Source: Ephemerocybe angulata (taxonomy: Eukaryota; Basidiomycota; Agaricomycetes; Agaricales; Psathyrellaceae). From it: a DNA stretch of 64,000 nt. Below, in pieces: positions 10,283 to 23,143 of this stretch. Within the stretch, counting starts at the first letter, position 1; each line of letters opens with the position of its first letter. Made by a program: the position numbers and the translations under genes. The notes below the pieces were generated by a model that ran no database searches, had not been told where the DNA came from, and saw only the letters and a program-made list of their open reading frames with translations. The DNA lies in contig JAACJK010000220.1 of NCBI GenBank assembly GCA_013368325.1, forward strand, positions 744,001 through 808,000, read 5' to 3'.

Positions 10283-11995
10283 CTAAAAAGGAGAGTTTAA
10301 GAACCAGTCGTCCCTTGAAGTACCTGCGAAGTAGGGTTAGCATGCAAACTGGGAATTCATCAAAAGGGCCTTGGACGTACACCTCCGCTGAGGCTTGACG
10401 GGCAAGCAAACGAGAATGTGTTTTGGATGACCGGGGAGATGGTGATAATCAAGAACCGGATACCAAGCTACAATACCGCGTTAGTTACCACCAGCCTCTG
10501 AAACCCTAGGAAATGGACAAGGCATACCGTAATTTTGTATTTCACCTTGATATCGCTCTTGGGCCCTCCTCCCAAACCACATTTGGTACCAAGGTCCACA
10601 AAGACAGCGCTCCCGGGGTCGTTGGACGACTTGTACTGCAGAGCGAAGGGGAAAGTAAAGTTGGTATGCTCATTGGATTTGAACTCGATGTTGTTGGATT
10701 CGCCTCCGCCCATCGGCGTGTCGTTTATGGGGTAGAATATCTGCGGAGGCCGGTGAGTTCCTGCGACTGCGGACTGTGCAGCGGCTCCAATGGATGCGTA
10801 CCTCGGCCTTGAGTTTCGAGAAATCCACGGTAAAGTAATTAGGATTATTGACCCTGCAAGGACCATCACGTCAGTTCCGCGAATTCGGAGCAGTGACTTC
10901 GAGGGGACTGTCACGTACGAGATATTGACGCTGAGATTAATCGTGAGGCCATCCGCTCCTGACTGCAAATAGTTTAATCACAGATAGAGTGACCAGTTAG
11001 ACAAAGGGCGCACCAGGCTTCCAGTCGTGTTAAGAGTCTCTACGCTGCCTATCGTAACGGCTGGAGGTCGAATCCACTGCATTTCCCGAGATAGTCAGCA
11101 CTCCCGCAGTAAACGGGCAGGCATGTCCGCACGCACCAAGGCTAGTGTTAGCACCACACTAACGATGAGCAGGACTGCTACCATCAGCGTGCAGCAGAAG
11201 AACCGCCCAAAGCACCGTCCCCGACCGCCCTTTGTACACAGAATGATGAGTGTCGGCCACCTGATGTGCACTGTGGATTCTGCATACCTTTGTCCACAGG
11301 TTCCCTCTCGCATCGTACCGGTACTCCTTCATCGCCCGCGCGGTCTTCCTGGGTGGGTGCGATTGGTGCAGCGTCGGTAGAACGACACCATGATTCGGGG
11401 TAGCGCCAGAGGGCAGCGGAGGGTAGGAAGACATGAGGCACAGGCGTTCGCAGAGTGAAAGTAATGTCGCAAAACACCAGCAGGCAAGGGCAAGTGGCAA
11501 TAGATCAGATGGAGGTTGTCAGTAAAGCACGAAACAGGTGAAGAGTGGATTGTGGGTGCTGTGTGTTAACCGACTATTAGTCACTTACCCTTTCGTCCTC
11601 CCAACCGTCGGCGTAAACTCCCCATGTTCGAATCCGTTCCAATGCTTCCTGACCGGCGCCACCGAAAGGCGGAGCGAGCCCTTGCTCTTCAGGCTGCTTG
11701 TAGCACCTCCGGTCGTTCGAGTACTCCGGTGTCGAGCCGGCAGAGCGCTGCTATCATACGGCTCGTCCTTGCTCGGTGGTATCGGCGCCTGTGCATCATA
11801 TTGACTGTCGCTAAAGTGGACGTTGTTCCCTGCCCCACCATAAGGAGGATTCTGGCTGTAAGGGTCGTATGTAGGCCCTGTCGAGTCGTAATCCTGATTC
11901 TGGGTGTATGGAGTGTTGTAATCTGACTGGTAATTGTATTGGTTTCCAGCACCGTATCCTGCATTATTGTACGGATCGCTGTAGGATGCGGGCAT
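10283..11995 (-). CDS. LEA_2-domain single-pass membrane protein
   Basis: Nine exons (11589-11995, 11288-11348, 11137-11229, 11014-11076, 10919-10962, 10802-10853, 10528-10740, 10383-10467, 10283-10323) give 352 residues. The N-terminal third is Tyr/Asn/Gln/Pro-rich and low complexity (MPASYSDPYNNAGYG onward), then a basic stretch, then a transmembrane segment CCTLMVAVLLIVSVVLTLAL near residues 170-190. The outer part resembles LEA-2 (late embryogenesis abundant, WHy-type) domains: GLTINLSVNISVNNPNYFT and VKYKITLGIRF. LEA_2 proteins are linked to desiccation tolerance, and fungal members are mostly uncharacterised. Intron 1 is 240 bp, unusually long here. Exon 2 follows it in phase and restores the KTARAMKEYRYDARGNLW frame. 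Confidence 0.8.
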
Positions 11996-12312
11996 GTTTG
12001 TTCAGCTCAAAGGCGGCTGAGGAGCTACAGGACAAAAGAATCTCGCGAAGAGGTGGTGGATGTGGAGAGAAGGTTGCTTTCGCCGCTGAGGCGGTGAAAC
12101 GATTCTTGTCTCTGCCCTCAGCTGTGCACTCGATGCGGCTATGACGAAAGTCGCACGCCCTTTGCTATGGAGCCCGTTGTTAGCCCAGGTCGCACTTAAA
12201 TCACATTTGTTTGAAAAGTTAGTAACTGTACCGCGCCAGTGTTAGTCAATGCTGCTTTTAGAGTAACAGTTAAGACACACAGTGCAAATTACTGATCTTA
12301 TTGCAATCTCCT
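11996..12312. other. Intergenic upstream of LEA_2 gene
   Basis: About 315 bp; presumed LEA_2 promoter. No gene, RNA or repeat seen. Confidence 0.35.
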
Positions 12313-15300
12313 TCAGTCACCAGCAGGCAAGGGAGCTAAACCCAGGACGCTAAGAGACATACTTATGCATACTCTCCCGAAAGCGACTCTATGTGGATCT
12401 ATTATCCTACAGGACTGTACACAGAGACAGAGAATACATAGGACCGACCGGTTTTCACCAGAGCGGACTTGTTGAGGAAGCTTCAGGTAGTACCGGAATC
12501 CAAGGATCGTGTCGAGAGTAAACTGAGGGATTGAGCTGAAATGCCTTAACCTGTGGTACCAATGTATCGAAAGGCCACTTGAATGACACAGGCTCGCGAA
12601 TGGCTGAAAGCCAATTAACCGAAAATCGCGGAAGGTCTGAGGATTCCGGGTTTTCGAGTACAGTGAAAGGAAGAATCGATTCAGATCGGTCGGGAGAGTG
12701 GCCTTATATCGCATGAAAGGAGAGGCTGTGAGTGTGGATATTTGGTTAAGAGTCTATGCAAACATACCAGAGGTAAAATCTGAATTATGTCCTTGCTTCC
12801 CGTTCTGCGTCCACCCTATACACTTCATCCAATTGAGCATGCTCGCATCATCCAGGACGGTACTGTCGCCGTTCGCCAGGTCCCAAAGAAAATCAAGTTC
12901 GCCAGCTGTTAAACCATAGCATTGGATCCGGACTGGGGGACGCCGTTCTTGTCTTAGAGCCCGTTGATATTCTGTCGTTTTGCGAAGCATTTCAGCCAAT
13001 TTATGGGAAACCTCAACCTCCTTTGCTGTGTCCCCGCGCGATGAGAGGAACTCCCGAAGCTGATCACGATATGGGACCGGAAAATCGAGCATAAACCGGA
13101 TAAACGCTAATTCGCGCTTACGGTCAAGGGGAGACAATTGCTTCTGCACTCCCTTGGGAGTGGGAGGTGAATCATGAAATACCGGAGACTCTGGCTTAAG
13201 ATCGTCGCTGTCGGACGTGTCTTCAGAGTCGCTCATGTCACAAACCTCCACATCCGAGCTATTCTCTATCTCGACTGTAAAATATTCGAAGACGCCGTTA
13301 GCCAGTGTGAAGCCATACCAGGTGTCGCACGCACTATCCAAATTGTCCTCCGCACCATGCATTAGTGCATCGCTTTCCATGGCTGCCGTTCGAAGCTCCC
13401 CAGGGAGAGAATTCGGCATAGTGGGCCAGCCCCCGGCGAAGGTCATGAGGGCTAAAATGGGTGTGAGGTGACAGTCATGCGAGCTTCATAGCAGAATAAC
13501 GAACGTTCTTTGATGTCAAAGCCAGGGTGGCGGTCGGTAAAAGCTGAAATGAACTCTTTCCATCCAGTATCTGCCACGGGGAAGAGTTAGATGCAGAATG
13601 AAACGAGACTCTTTTCATTACAGGTCCTATCACTTACTAGAGCAATGCTGTCCGACCAGCATGTCTCGCCAGTCGTTATCGTGGGTCAAAGAAAATACAG
13701 AATTGGTCTATTATATGAAGTTATTCTTACCACTCGTAAGTAAATCGAAGTGAAAACCGAAACGCACATGCTCCAAGATGAGTTCATTGATCGCTTTCGA
13801 GGGGTAAGCGTCCTAGTTCGGGGGTATTCAATAGCTGGAAGAAATTAACCCATCGCGAAGTAAAGGCTTACTTCGTAGAAAGGCCCGGGGACGATCTATA
13901 GCCAAAGAAATACTCCGTAGTAAGTGATTGTGGTTGTGCAGGGGTGAAGTCGATCCGCACCTCATGTCGGAGGCCAGCCCACCGCGTGACGGCATCCTTC
14001 AGCGCCTTGTTGCCGTGTTGTGATACGGAGGAGACATACGAGTCTGGGGTTTGACCAGAGTGACTATAAAACGGTGTTCCACCTGCGCCAGGAGGGCCAT
14101 AGTTGTACGGAGGCCCAGGAAAGGTGCAACCAGGCGGGAGTCCATTCAGGCCCCCGTGAAAGGGTCTAGTGTAGAGATCCTCTACGGCCTCCTCCCATCG
14201 CTTGAGGTTTTCATCGCTCGCAGTCAGGCTAAACCCTAAAAGGAACAAAGGTTGGTCATTTTCTCGGGTGGGGGATTTATCAGCAAGCGTTTCAGCAGTG
14301 CCCTCTTGCTTCCAGGCGAAATCGTATTTGTGCATCCGGCGGTTTAGCGAGAGTGTCGATTCCGTTTTACTAGCGTCCTCGAATCCAGCCATCGCCCACG
14401 CCCTTGCCTTCACGACGCTTGTTACGATGTACAGAGTTTCGCCGTTATTTAATCGGCCCTCCGAAAGCCATCGGAGAGCCACATAGAAGCGGAAGGGTTC
14501 CTTTTCGATGAATTCCTGTACTGCCTGGTGGCACCTGTCGCTGAGTTGCGTTTGAGTTGCTTGAGAAAGCATGGCCAAAACCGCCCCTTCTTGATCAAAG
14601 GTGGTCCACTTGTATGTTTTTCTACATAAATACTTCCAGTCAGTCACTGTCAGTGTATGCTTGCATACAATCGGACGTTGGCTTACGGATATCGTCGAAT
14701 TCCACCACCTTTAGACCTTCTCTTCACACCCTGAACAAAATCTTTCCCCCTTTCGAACCACCTAGGATCGCTGGTTTTGATGTCAAGCGCAGGCCATTGC
14801 AGCTGCGGCCTAGCAACCTGGATAAAGTTTTCGAGGCATGCGACCACTAGTGGCTCCCAGAGGTTGAATATTTTCTCGAATTTTCCCTGTCGGTAGATTC
14901 CAGCATCGCCAACTTTGACAGTATGGTGCGGTGGGGCAGCTGAGCGCCTGGGATCCCAGCAAGGCATCCCGTACCCTTCTTTTAGCATGTTTCGAACATA
15001 CGCTTTGGCCTTGGCCCCGTATCCGTCTCGACCGTCTCTCTAAAAATCAAGGAAGCCAAGTGAGTTGACGCCTCGGGGGCCCAGAATTGGATAGTGCAGG
15101 AGAGTGCTTACGCTTGAGACCCTCCTCAGCCCCTCATAAGTGACAGAAGGGTCTGGATCGAGGAGCGACTCAAACCCAGGTTGATCGGAAGCATCGGACC
15201 TTGGGGGTAGATTACTTCGTGAGGACGAGGCTGAAGATGCTGATTGTGCTCGCGGATCGTGCTCTATATAGTTGCCCCCGACAATGACGACTTGGGCAAT

Positions 15301-15399
15301 GTTGGCAGAGAAGTTGTTGGAGTCGCGAATGAAGGCCGTTCCAGCCTGAGATAGGATACGCTCCCCGTGAGTCGTTGGTTGATTTGTCGTTTCCTCCAT
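12313..15399 (-). CDS. Unrecognised Agaricomycete multi-exon protein, apparent frame break
   Basis: Proposed exons: 15112-15399, 14687-15039, 13872-14621, 13768-13812, 13638-13707, 13505-13570, 12768-13451 and, doubtfully, 12313-12725. I do not recognise a named domain. The N-terminal NNFSANIAQVVIVGGNYIE and the following IYRQGKFEKIFNL recall a layout I have seen in predicted proteins of mushrooms (memory, not a search). The later HTNSVFSLTHDNDWRDM and an acidic SDSEDTSDSDDLK stretch look coding. Exons 1-3 and 4-7 each join in phase, but exon 3 leaves phase 2 at its only good donor (GTAAGC at 13871) while exon 4 needs phase 0. Either a one-base indel lies near 13875-13895 (CCCGGGG) or the junction is misread. 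The 3' end is uncertain; the gene may stop before 12313. Confidence 0.5.
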
Positions 15400-16230
15400 G
15401 GCAATCGAAAGAGAAGAATAACCAAAGGAGAAGGGAAGGTTGAAGCGAGCGTCTTTGGGACCTTTGCGGCCCAACTGCCGTGTACATATAAGGACCTGCC
15501 ATGGTACCGGTGCCTGTCGATTGTAAACTCGTATACCGGTGCCGGTTGAGAGCTACCTTGTGTCGATAAGGGTAGGTAGTATAGTCGGCCCCCGGGTAGG
15601 GAGGAATACACAAGCCCCTGGCGTTTAGTACCAAGGGAGTCGCGCCACCAGATCTGCCAAAGTGGTTGTTGTATTCAGCTCAGATCAGAACTAGAGTGGA
15701 CTTTTGTAGCCCTCAGCGTACCTTGCGACGTATGGCATGGACATGTCAAAATCTCCATGTCAGACCCGAAGTACTTAACGTAGGCTGGTTTTGGCTTATG
15801 GGAGACATCCCGGGAATTGCCTCGTGTCAATGTGACGACTGTAATTTAATTTCGATGACATGCCAATTGCTGTCCAAGGTCACCAGGGTCTCCAGGGCAC
15901 GAACATTCTTTGTGCTCCAATACACCCAGTCTAGCGAGGAGCTGAGGAGCTTTGTATATGGCCCGGTCACTGGTATTCAAGGGAAGGTGCAAGGTGAGAA
16001 GAGACCTGGGTCCTGCTTGGCTGTCGGCTTTTATTTCTTGCGATCAATGCCAGAGTTGCGTCAAGTTAACAGTAGCGTTCAGGCAGGAGGCAGGCTGCAT
16101 CGGACCCGGACCGCCTCGCTAACATATCCAGTCAAGAAAAGGCACCAGAAAGAGTCTGCAGTCAACGTTCAGGAGGAAAGGTAATAAGTCTCTGAAGTCT
16201 ATAACAGACAGCTCTGTTCTACTTCGACAC
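15400..16230. other. Intergenic, 830 bp, no supported gene
   Basis: Between the start of the unrecognised gene and the stop of the RING gene, both on the minus strand. A plus-strand ORF at 15666-16184 has no recognisable motif and no intron signals and is probably chance. Confidence 0.35.
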
Positions 16231-17996
16231 CTAATTCGACCCGCTTGGAAGGAATGGCTGCCGTTGCCCACTTCCACTCAAGCCTGGCCTTGGAGTGCGG
16301 GAAAATTGTTGTCCTTGAACCTGTTGTTTGCTAGCACCACTCTGAATATTTCCTGGCCGAGGGACGAAGCGTCGATTTGCAGATGTAGACAAACCAGCGC
16401 TAGGCTTTCCGGCCGCTTGATTTGCGTTGCTGGCAAGAGGATTCAGGTGCGTCCCGGGGCGTTGAGGCGTTGGAGGAGGTCCCATGACCTGTCTCTGCAT
16501 TGGCTGGGCAGCTTTACTTCCAGGAGGACCGGGAGGCGCCAGTGTTGTGAGATTTGAGAGTGGAGGCTGTCCCGAGTGACTGAACTGAGAAGTTTGCCTC
16601 GTACTTGGCGTTTGCCCCTCCTGTCGGCCAGACTCTTGTCTCGTCACCCATGTTCCACTAGACTGAGCTGAAGTGTTTGCCATGGTATTCGACTGGGTGC
16701 TAGTTCTCTGGAAGTATTTCGGGGCCGCCTGCGTCTTTGTCAAAGCCGGTGATTTGAACTGCGACGTCTCTGGAGGAGCATATGCATATTGCCTAGTGGA
16801 GAGCGATCGTCATAAGGGAAAGCGAACCAACTTCTCAGATGGAAACGCACTGTAGCTGTCGACTGGAGCCTGGCCTACTTTGGGCCCCAGGAACAGATGC
16901 GGTCATTGAGTGTTGCTGTCGATACTGGTCAGGGTGTCTTTGCTTTTCAGCGGAAAGTGTTGGTGCCTGGTGTCCCGCAGGCAGTGTTATTCTGTTCGGC
17001 CCGATAGGCGTCACGATGGACCGAGGACTGGAGCTAAGGTAGAGGTCCTGATCCTGAGGATACCTAGAGCACATTACAGAGGGTTCATCCAGGAGCCAGC
17101 ATATAAAGTGAAACTCTTGTACTGAGAGAAAGTTTGCGTCATGGGCCGCTTGTTGTTGCCGTTCTGAAAGCTTGCAGGTTCCTGATTATGGTTGTCGTAG
17201 TGGTGTCGAGCTCGAGTCTGAGAAGTTGACGCCCGAGATTGCTTGAGGTATTCATTATCCTTAGATAGAGTGTCATTTATCCTGTAGTCGAAGGCACAGT
17301 GATTCACATCTTGGTGTCAGTAATCAGTACGAATAGCTTTGCGACGACATTTTTACTTTCGTAGCTGCGCTGAATCGTGTTTCAGACGCTCGACGTAGCC
17401 TTTGTACTGCTGCATCTTTGTTCGGTAGTATCGGATCTGCCCATAGAGCATTTCTTGTTGGAACTTCATACGAAGCACAAAACCGAGGCTTAACGAATGA
17501 AAAGTAACGTCGAAAGAAGGAAGGACACCTTCAGCGCATTCGCGATGTTGTCGAGGGTGACGGGAGCTGCTTGAAACCAATCGCACATGGAGGAATCCAG
17601 CTGATACACAGTGACAGATAAGGGTCGGAGGCATACATTGCGCATTGAAAGGACGCTGCTAACCTGCTGCTGCAGAGGAACGACTTGGATATTCGTAGTG
17701 CCGCAGCATATGCAGCTTTGATCAGGGCCTGCAGTTTGCAATCGATGTCAAGCAAGCCAGGAGGGTTGGTGAAAGGAGGTTGACAGTTAGAGACATGTTC
17801 CAGGTAGATTTCAGAATTCCAGAATGACAGAGAACACACTGAGGTGAGCATTGCAAAGGACATGACCGCATTCTGTCAACCAGAAGGGAATCGTCGGGTT
17901 TTCTTCTGACGCATATGGAAGGTAGCATTTGGTGCAAGCAACAAATTCCCAGAATTCGGCGTCTTGAGTTGCTTGATTCATGGAGCTTTCAGACAT
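16231..17996 (-). CDS. RING-finger protein of Zip3/RNF212/HEI10 type
   Basis: Seven exons (17840-17996, 17664-17728, 17529-17600, 17357-17463, 17123-17281, 16851-17063, 16231-16792), 444 residues. An N-terminal compact RING is built as CTKCY, then CGHVLCNAHL, then CICCG, giving a C-C/C-H-C/C-C pattern near residues 17-65. It is followed by VPLQQQ and a helical coiled-coil segment (FQQEMLYGQIRYYRTKMQQ onward, about residues 90-135). The C-terminal two thirds is a Ser/Thr/Pro/Gln-rich disordered tail. This order is typical of the Zip3/RNF212/HEI10 SUMO or ubiquitin ligases that mark crossover sites in meiosis; assignment to meiosis is inference. The gene is head to head with the JmjC gene. ATG at 17996 was chosen; an in-frame Met lies at 17981. 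Confidence 0.8.
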
Positions 17997-18162
17997 TCGT
18001 TTCAGATATGCTGAAGAAGGTGGTGGTGGTGGTACAACTTCAAGGCTAAGCCGGGGCCGCCAACAGAAGGCCGGCAAAGAGCGTGGGACATTTCTATATT
18101 GCGAGTAGGCGCTGGCGCGACCAGGCTCGACGCGACCACCAACTACGACGACTACGGGGCAA
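17997..18162. promoter_or_regulatory. 166-bp shared divergent promoter (RING / JmjC)
   Basis: The start codons of the RING gene (minus) and the JmjC gene (plus) are 166 bp apart, so both promoters must overlap here or extend into the other gene. No clear TATA box was seen. Co-regulation is inferred from spacing only. Confidence 0.5.
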
Positions 18163-21100
18163 ATGACAGGGCCTATGAGAGGCAAACAGTCAAAGCAACG
18201 CTCACCCATATCAACTCAAGGATGGACCTTCGAAAACGTTCTGGGCTATGGTACCAACTTTCGCTCGATCGAAAGGGTCTCTGCGACTAGTTCAGACACC
18301 GACATCCAACAAGCAATAAAGCGATACGAGGACGAGGGGATTCCAATCATAATCGAGGGGTGGCAGAACCACGATAAATGGCCGAAGGGACTCTTCGAGC
18401 TTGACTCCTTCCAAAAGCACAGCTGCAAAGGTATTATGTCTTGACTACTTGCCTCAGCATTTGACGCGTCTTACACAAAGCGGGCAGACAGAATCGACGT
18501 TAGGAACGTACACGACCTTCAAGACTCCAATATCCCTCTTGCGGAATTCATATCACATTGCCGAGAAATCCCACCCTGTGTTTCCGAAGGCGGTGAGTAA
18601 TATCCGTGAAGCCAATATGCAGTTAGGTACGAATGACGCCCGATTAGAGCAACTTCGAATGTATGGCAAGGACGCCGAATGCCCCCCTCCATGGCGGCGC
18701 TACTTTGACACCGAAGGTCTTCTGCCTCCGTCTTTACTTTCGAATGGGCCCAATGATTACTTTCGGTACCGACCAAAGGATGTATGTACCTTCTCTACTT
18801 TCTATTGCATCAGATACCGATTCTCTGGTTTGGTCAGGCTCTCGTGGAAACTCTCATGTGTTACCTGGGCGTTGGAGACACGTTCACTGCTGCCCATAAG
18901 GACCTTTGCGGCTCTTCGGGGCACAATTTGATGTGTTACACCGAGCAGGATGGTGCCTCATTCTGGTTTATGACCAAGGGCTCCGATGCCCCTGACGTCG
19001 CAGACTACTTTCGTAAGCTGGGGCATGAACTGGACCATGAAACTCATGTTCTTAGCCTGGAAGAAATGAAGAAAGCACCCTTCGACTTGTTTGTCGGAAA
19101 GCAGGTCCTGGGTGATCTGGTTTTAGTACCTCCAAGAAGCTGTCACCAGGTCGTCAATTATGGAGGCATCACTCTGAAGACATCATGGTCCAGAATGTCG
19201 CTATATGGGCTTCGTACTGCTTTGTATCATGAACTCCCTCTCTACCAAAGGTTGGACTATTATCGCTTCAAACTTGTGCATGTTAAAGCTGACATAGAGT
19301 TGACATGGCTACTCGTGTAGGGTCTGCCGATTCGAGACTTACCGCATCAAGAGTACTATCTACTATGCTATTCAAAAGCAATCAAACGACCTCAACGCCA
19401 TCTTGACCCGGGTCGATGCTAAGGAAGGAGACCCAGCGTCCATTATTGAAGGTACGTCCTCCTCATATATCAGAGTCCTCTGTGCTGAAGGGTTGCGCGT
19501 TAAAGCTGATGAAAGGACTCGTGCCCTCGAGGTGCTCTACGAGCTCTTTACCCACATCCTTTCCGACGAATACTCCCCAGTCTGGAAGTCGATAGTGCGA
19601 CTGGATCTGACGGATGACGATCACGCCGACGTGTCCCATGGAATCTACTGCGACTTTTGCGGTTCTGACATCTTTCAAAGCTTCCTCGAGTGTAACAAGT
19701 GCTTTTTACCGGACTCTGGTGGGCACGGAACATACACTATCTGTCCACGATGCTATATTGAGGGGCGGACTTGCAATTGCGGCAGTATGGATTCAAAGCA
19801 AGTCCAAACCTTCCACAAGCTTCTCGACGTCCAATCGAAGGCCTACAAGGTTTTGAAGATGCGAAACGTCAACGTCACACACTTTTCTCTTGGACCTGAG
19901 CACAACTCAATTTTTGCGGCGGCCCATTGCTTAAGGCAACAGCGGTCGATTGGTGTACGTCTTGTGATCATCCCATTGCTTTGATCCCTAAACTAAAGAA
20001 ATTACAGAAAATCGCTCCAAGAATATGCAATATTGACAAAGTAACAGCTCTTGGATTGAATTGCAAGATGTGTCACAACGCGAAGTGTTTTGAACATTTG
20101 CTGACGGTCTACAACTTGCACGCAGCCGACGCCTTAATTGCATGGATTCATAGCGACAAGGACCATCACAAGTATCACAAGGTGCATTCAAATGCAAAGG
20201 CGTCCTATATGGAACACCGGGACCAGGTCAAGCTGTGCCAGCGCCTCGGAGAACCGCCGAGTTCCTCTGTCACTCCCTTTTTCCGCACACACATTGCTCT
20301 CAAGCACTCTACGTGCCGGCCAGTCATATATTCATTGTCAAAACCCGGGTTTTACGACCGCAAGATTCAGGACTGTGATGAGGCAGGTCTATCGTCAAGG
20401 AAGTTCAGTAGCTCAACGCTAACCAATTAATCAGCGTGTTGCTGGAGGGAACGACTTCGAACCAGAAGGGCGGCCCGAGCCAGAGGACGAGCCCTTTAAT
20501 GCACTGACCCCAGCTAAAATGGCACCCCAGGCGCCAAGCGCCAGTGCGAGTGTGGCATTGCCCCGTGGTGGTTGTTCTAGTCCTGACCCAGGCAGCTCCG
20601 GACGGTCGAAGGGAACCGCTCCTTCTAGGCGACTTGTGATGGATTATGTCGAAATCCCATACTATCCCATCGCGAGGCCAACTCGGAATATCACCCTTGC
20701 CAAACAGACTCTGGAATCTACCGCCTCTACGACCTCGGATATTGCGAGCATCAAAGTAGGACCTCCTAAGTCGACCAGACGGGAGCGCCAAAGTACGAAC
20801 GCTGATGCTTGCGGTCCATCTGGAAGCACTCCGGGGGCGGGGAAGCACTTGAGAAAGGCCATGCACTCTGGTGGAGCGACATTGCCGAATGGGGGATCTC
20901 CCGGGGTGACGAAGGGACTGGCTCTGCCCGCAGACGCAGGACGAAAGGGAAAAGGGAAGCAAAGGTCTGAGCGTCGCAATCGAGCGCCCTCACCCCCTGA
21001 AGCGAGCCTATCGGGCGAAGAATTCACTTCCGATCTGGCGGCAGCGCTGACTCGGGCTGCTCAGATTGACGAGGGCGACTCGGAAGAAGACACTATAATC

Positions 21101-22430
21101 TCCCGCCCTCCGAAGAAAATTCCCCGCTCTGGCAGAAACGCCGACACCTTAGCCCGTCCCCTCCCATCTCTAACATCTCAGCCCAGGGCCTCTGCAAGTC
21201 GAACAACCACGTCGAAGGCCAAAAAGAGGAAGTCCTCCCGTTCGTGTAGTCCTGTTTCGCCTGAAGACGAGTCGTCACTACGACCTGCGTCGCCACGTAT
21301 ACCAACTGCAAAGAAAGCGAAGAATGCTCCTGCGGTCGATCGTAATGGCCCTCCAATGCAGAGTACACGGCAGTATCCGATCCACCCAGAAGTCCTGCAG
21401 CATACAGTGCGCAACTCCAGCAGAAATTCGTCGGCGCCTAATCAGATGGAACCACTGGTTTTGTCTTCAAAGGCTCACCTTACTCCCGATCGTCTTTCTG
21501 ATATGGCAGTGGATTATACAATGCGCTTGGGAGTGAAGTCCGAGGACCTAGAAGAGGGATCCGAGGGAGTGAGTGTGTTCATTACATTTCTTTTTGACAT
21601 CGTCGCTCATATGAACTGCAAAAGAAATATCTTCCTGCTGTTCCTCCTCTTCCGCGACGCGGTGACAATCGATTTTCGGCTTCCTCTAGCCAAAATCGCG
21701 CGAACGACTCGCCCACTAGAGGAGAACTCCAAGAACCTGTCAAGATTGGTCCTCCCCCTCGCAAATCGGCTTCGCGTGCTGGTGCATCCGGCTCCACTGT
21801 AGCATACACTGGCACTTCGCATTCACCAAAACACGCCCGCAAATTAGTGGTATTCGGATACAACAACAGGAAGGCATCATCAAGCAGTAAAGCACAAAAT
21901 TCCGGTCCGCCCACACCAACCGGCCTGATCACGTCTGCTCAAGGTCATCATGACCCCAAAATTACGCGTATGTTTTTAATATCTGCTGTTCCTTTCCTCC
22001 TGCCTGACGGACTTTTGTCTTTCCTCAACCAGCATCGCGTCCCCACCAAAGCCCCACGCAAACTCCCACATCCTTGGGCCCTAGAGTACAAGGGTCTCCA
22101 CAGGCCTTCGAACAGCAACTTCTTGTGGACAATGGTTCCCGAAACTCGTCGCCGCTCCTGCATCCAACTCCTAGTTCTGAACAAGGGGGTCCGAGAGATG
22201 TATCGACCTCGGACCAGGCACAGCCGCTCTCCCCAGTCCATCTCCCCTTCTTCGAGAACAACGTTCCTATCCAACCTGTACAAAGCCCCCGAGCATTATA
22301 TGGTCTTAAGCCTTGGAGTTTCGAAGACAATCCGGGTCCGATAACCTTCATCACCGATGATCTCAACGATGCAGCTGAATTTTCTCCTCCTGGGCTGAGT
22401 TTAGTAACTTCGCGTTCCTCGCCGAAGTAG
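18163..22430 (+). CDS. JmjC-domain protein (putative histone demethylase) with Cys-rich module
   Basis: Ten exons: 18163-18430, 18488-18592, 18648-18781, 18838-19250, 19321-19451, 19506 to 19849-19873 (donor ambiguous), 19936-20386, 20448-21568, 21625-21967, 22033-22430; about 1,240 residues. JmjC proteins are Fe(II)/2-oxoglutarate dioxygenases, many of which demethylate histone lysines. Iron ligands are visible as HKD (about H189, D191, in FTAAHKDLCGSSGHN) and the later His in PPRSCHQVVNYGG (about H272), so the site looks active. After the JmjC domain come CDFCGSDIF, CNKCFLPD, CPRCY and CNCGSM, then CTSCDHP and CKMCHNAKC, a zinc-binding Cys-rich region. The last 500 residues are Ser/Pro/Lys-rich with nuclear-localisation-like KAKKRKSSRS and TAKKAKN. 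Target lysine unknown. Confidence 0.85.
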
Positions 22431-23143
22431 GAAGACGGCCCGATGAAGCCTTAAGAGTCGATATGACCTCCACTAGCGACGCAACGCTCAAGCATAAGCA
22501 TAGCACATAGTACTACTACCTATTTCTTGCCAAGTCAATATCACTCAACACAATCTCTTCACACCACCATTCAATGCTATATATCTTTGGTATTGCCCAG
22601 CTTTGAATAGGTAATGGATGGACAGGATGGACAACATAGAAGTTAGGTATTCAGAAACCTTTGACCGAGAAAACGACACAAAAATCCAGGGTAACAGAGT
22701 AACCAAGCGAACGGTATAGGAAGTAGAAGGGAAATAGGAGGGTCTCTAGGAGGAGACGGTCATACAGATGGCGTTAGGGTGGTAAAGGAATGGACGGCGA
22801 AAGACCAAGCAAGAGCAAGCGGCGATAACGACGACGACGAGCGCGATTAAAGGAAAGAGTACGGGTATTGGATGATAGGGGACTAAGAGAGAGAACAGAA
22901 GGGTTGCTAGCTGTAAAGGATCCAAAGTGGATGCGGATATATCATGGGTAAAGAGCGGCAGGAGTCAGCAAAGAAAACTGCCAACAACAGGTCGTAAGTT
23001 GCGTAGGGTGCAAGCGGTCATGAGGCCGAACAGCTGGGCAAAAAGACGAATGAGCACACCCGGACCCATAACCAAATGGACCAGGTTCGAAAGCCAAAGC
23101 CCTTGATGAAGATGAACACACACAGAAAATGGGATTTCTACAA
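22431..23143. other. Convergent 3' intergenic region (JmjC / CK1)
   Basis: About 710 bp between two convergent genes; it should hold both 3' UTRs. The plus strand is purine-rich from about 22620 to 22960. No gene or RNA is supported. Confidence 0.35.

Noticed and set aside
15666..16184. Plus-strand ORF of 172 codons
   Set aside because: No recognisable motif, no introns in an intron-rich genome, and composition like intergenic DNA.
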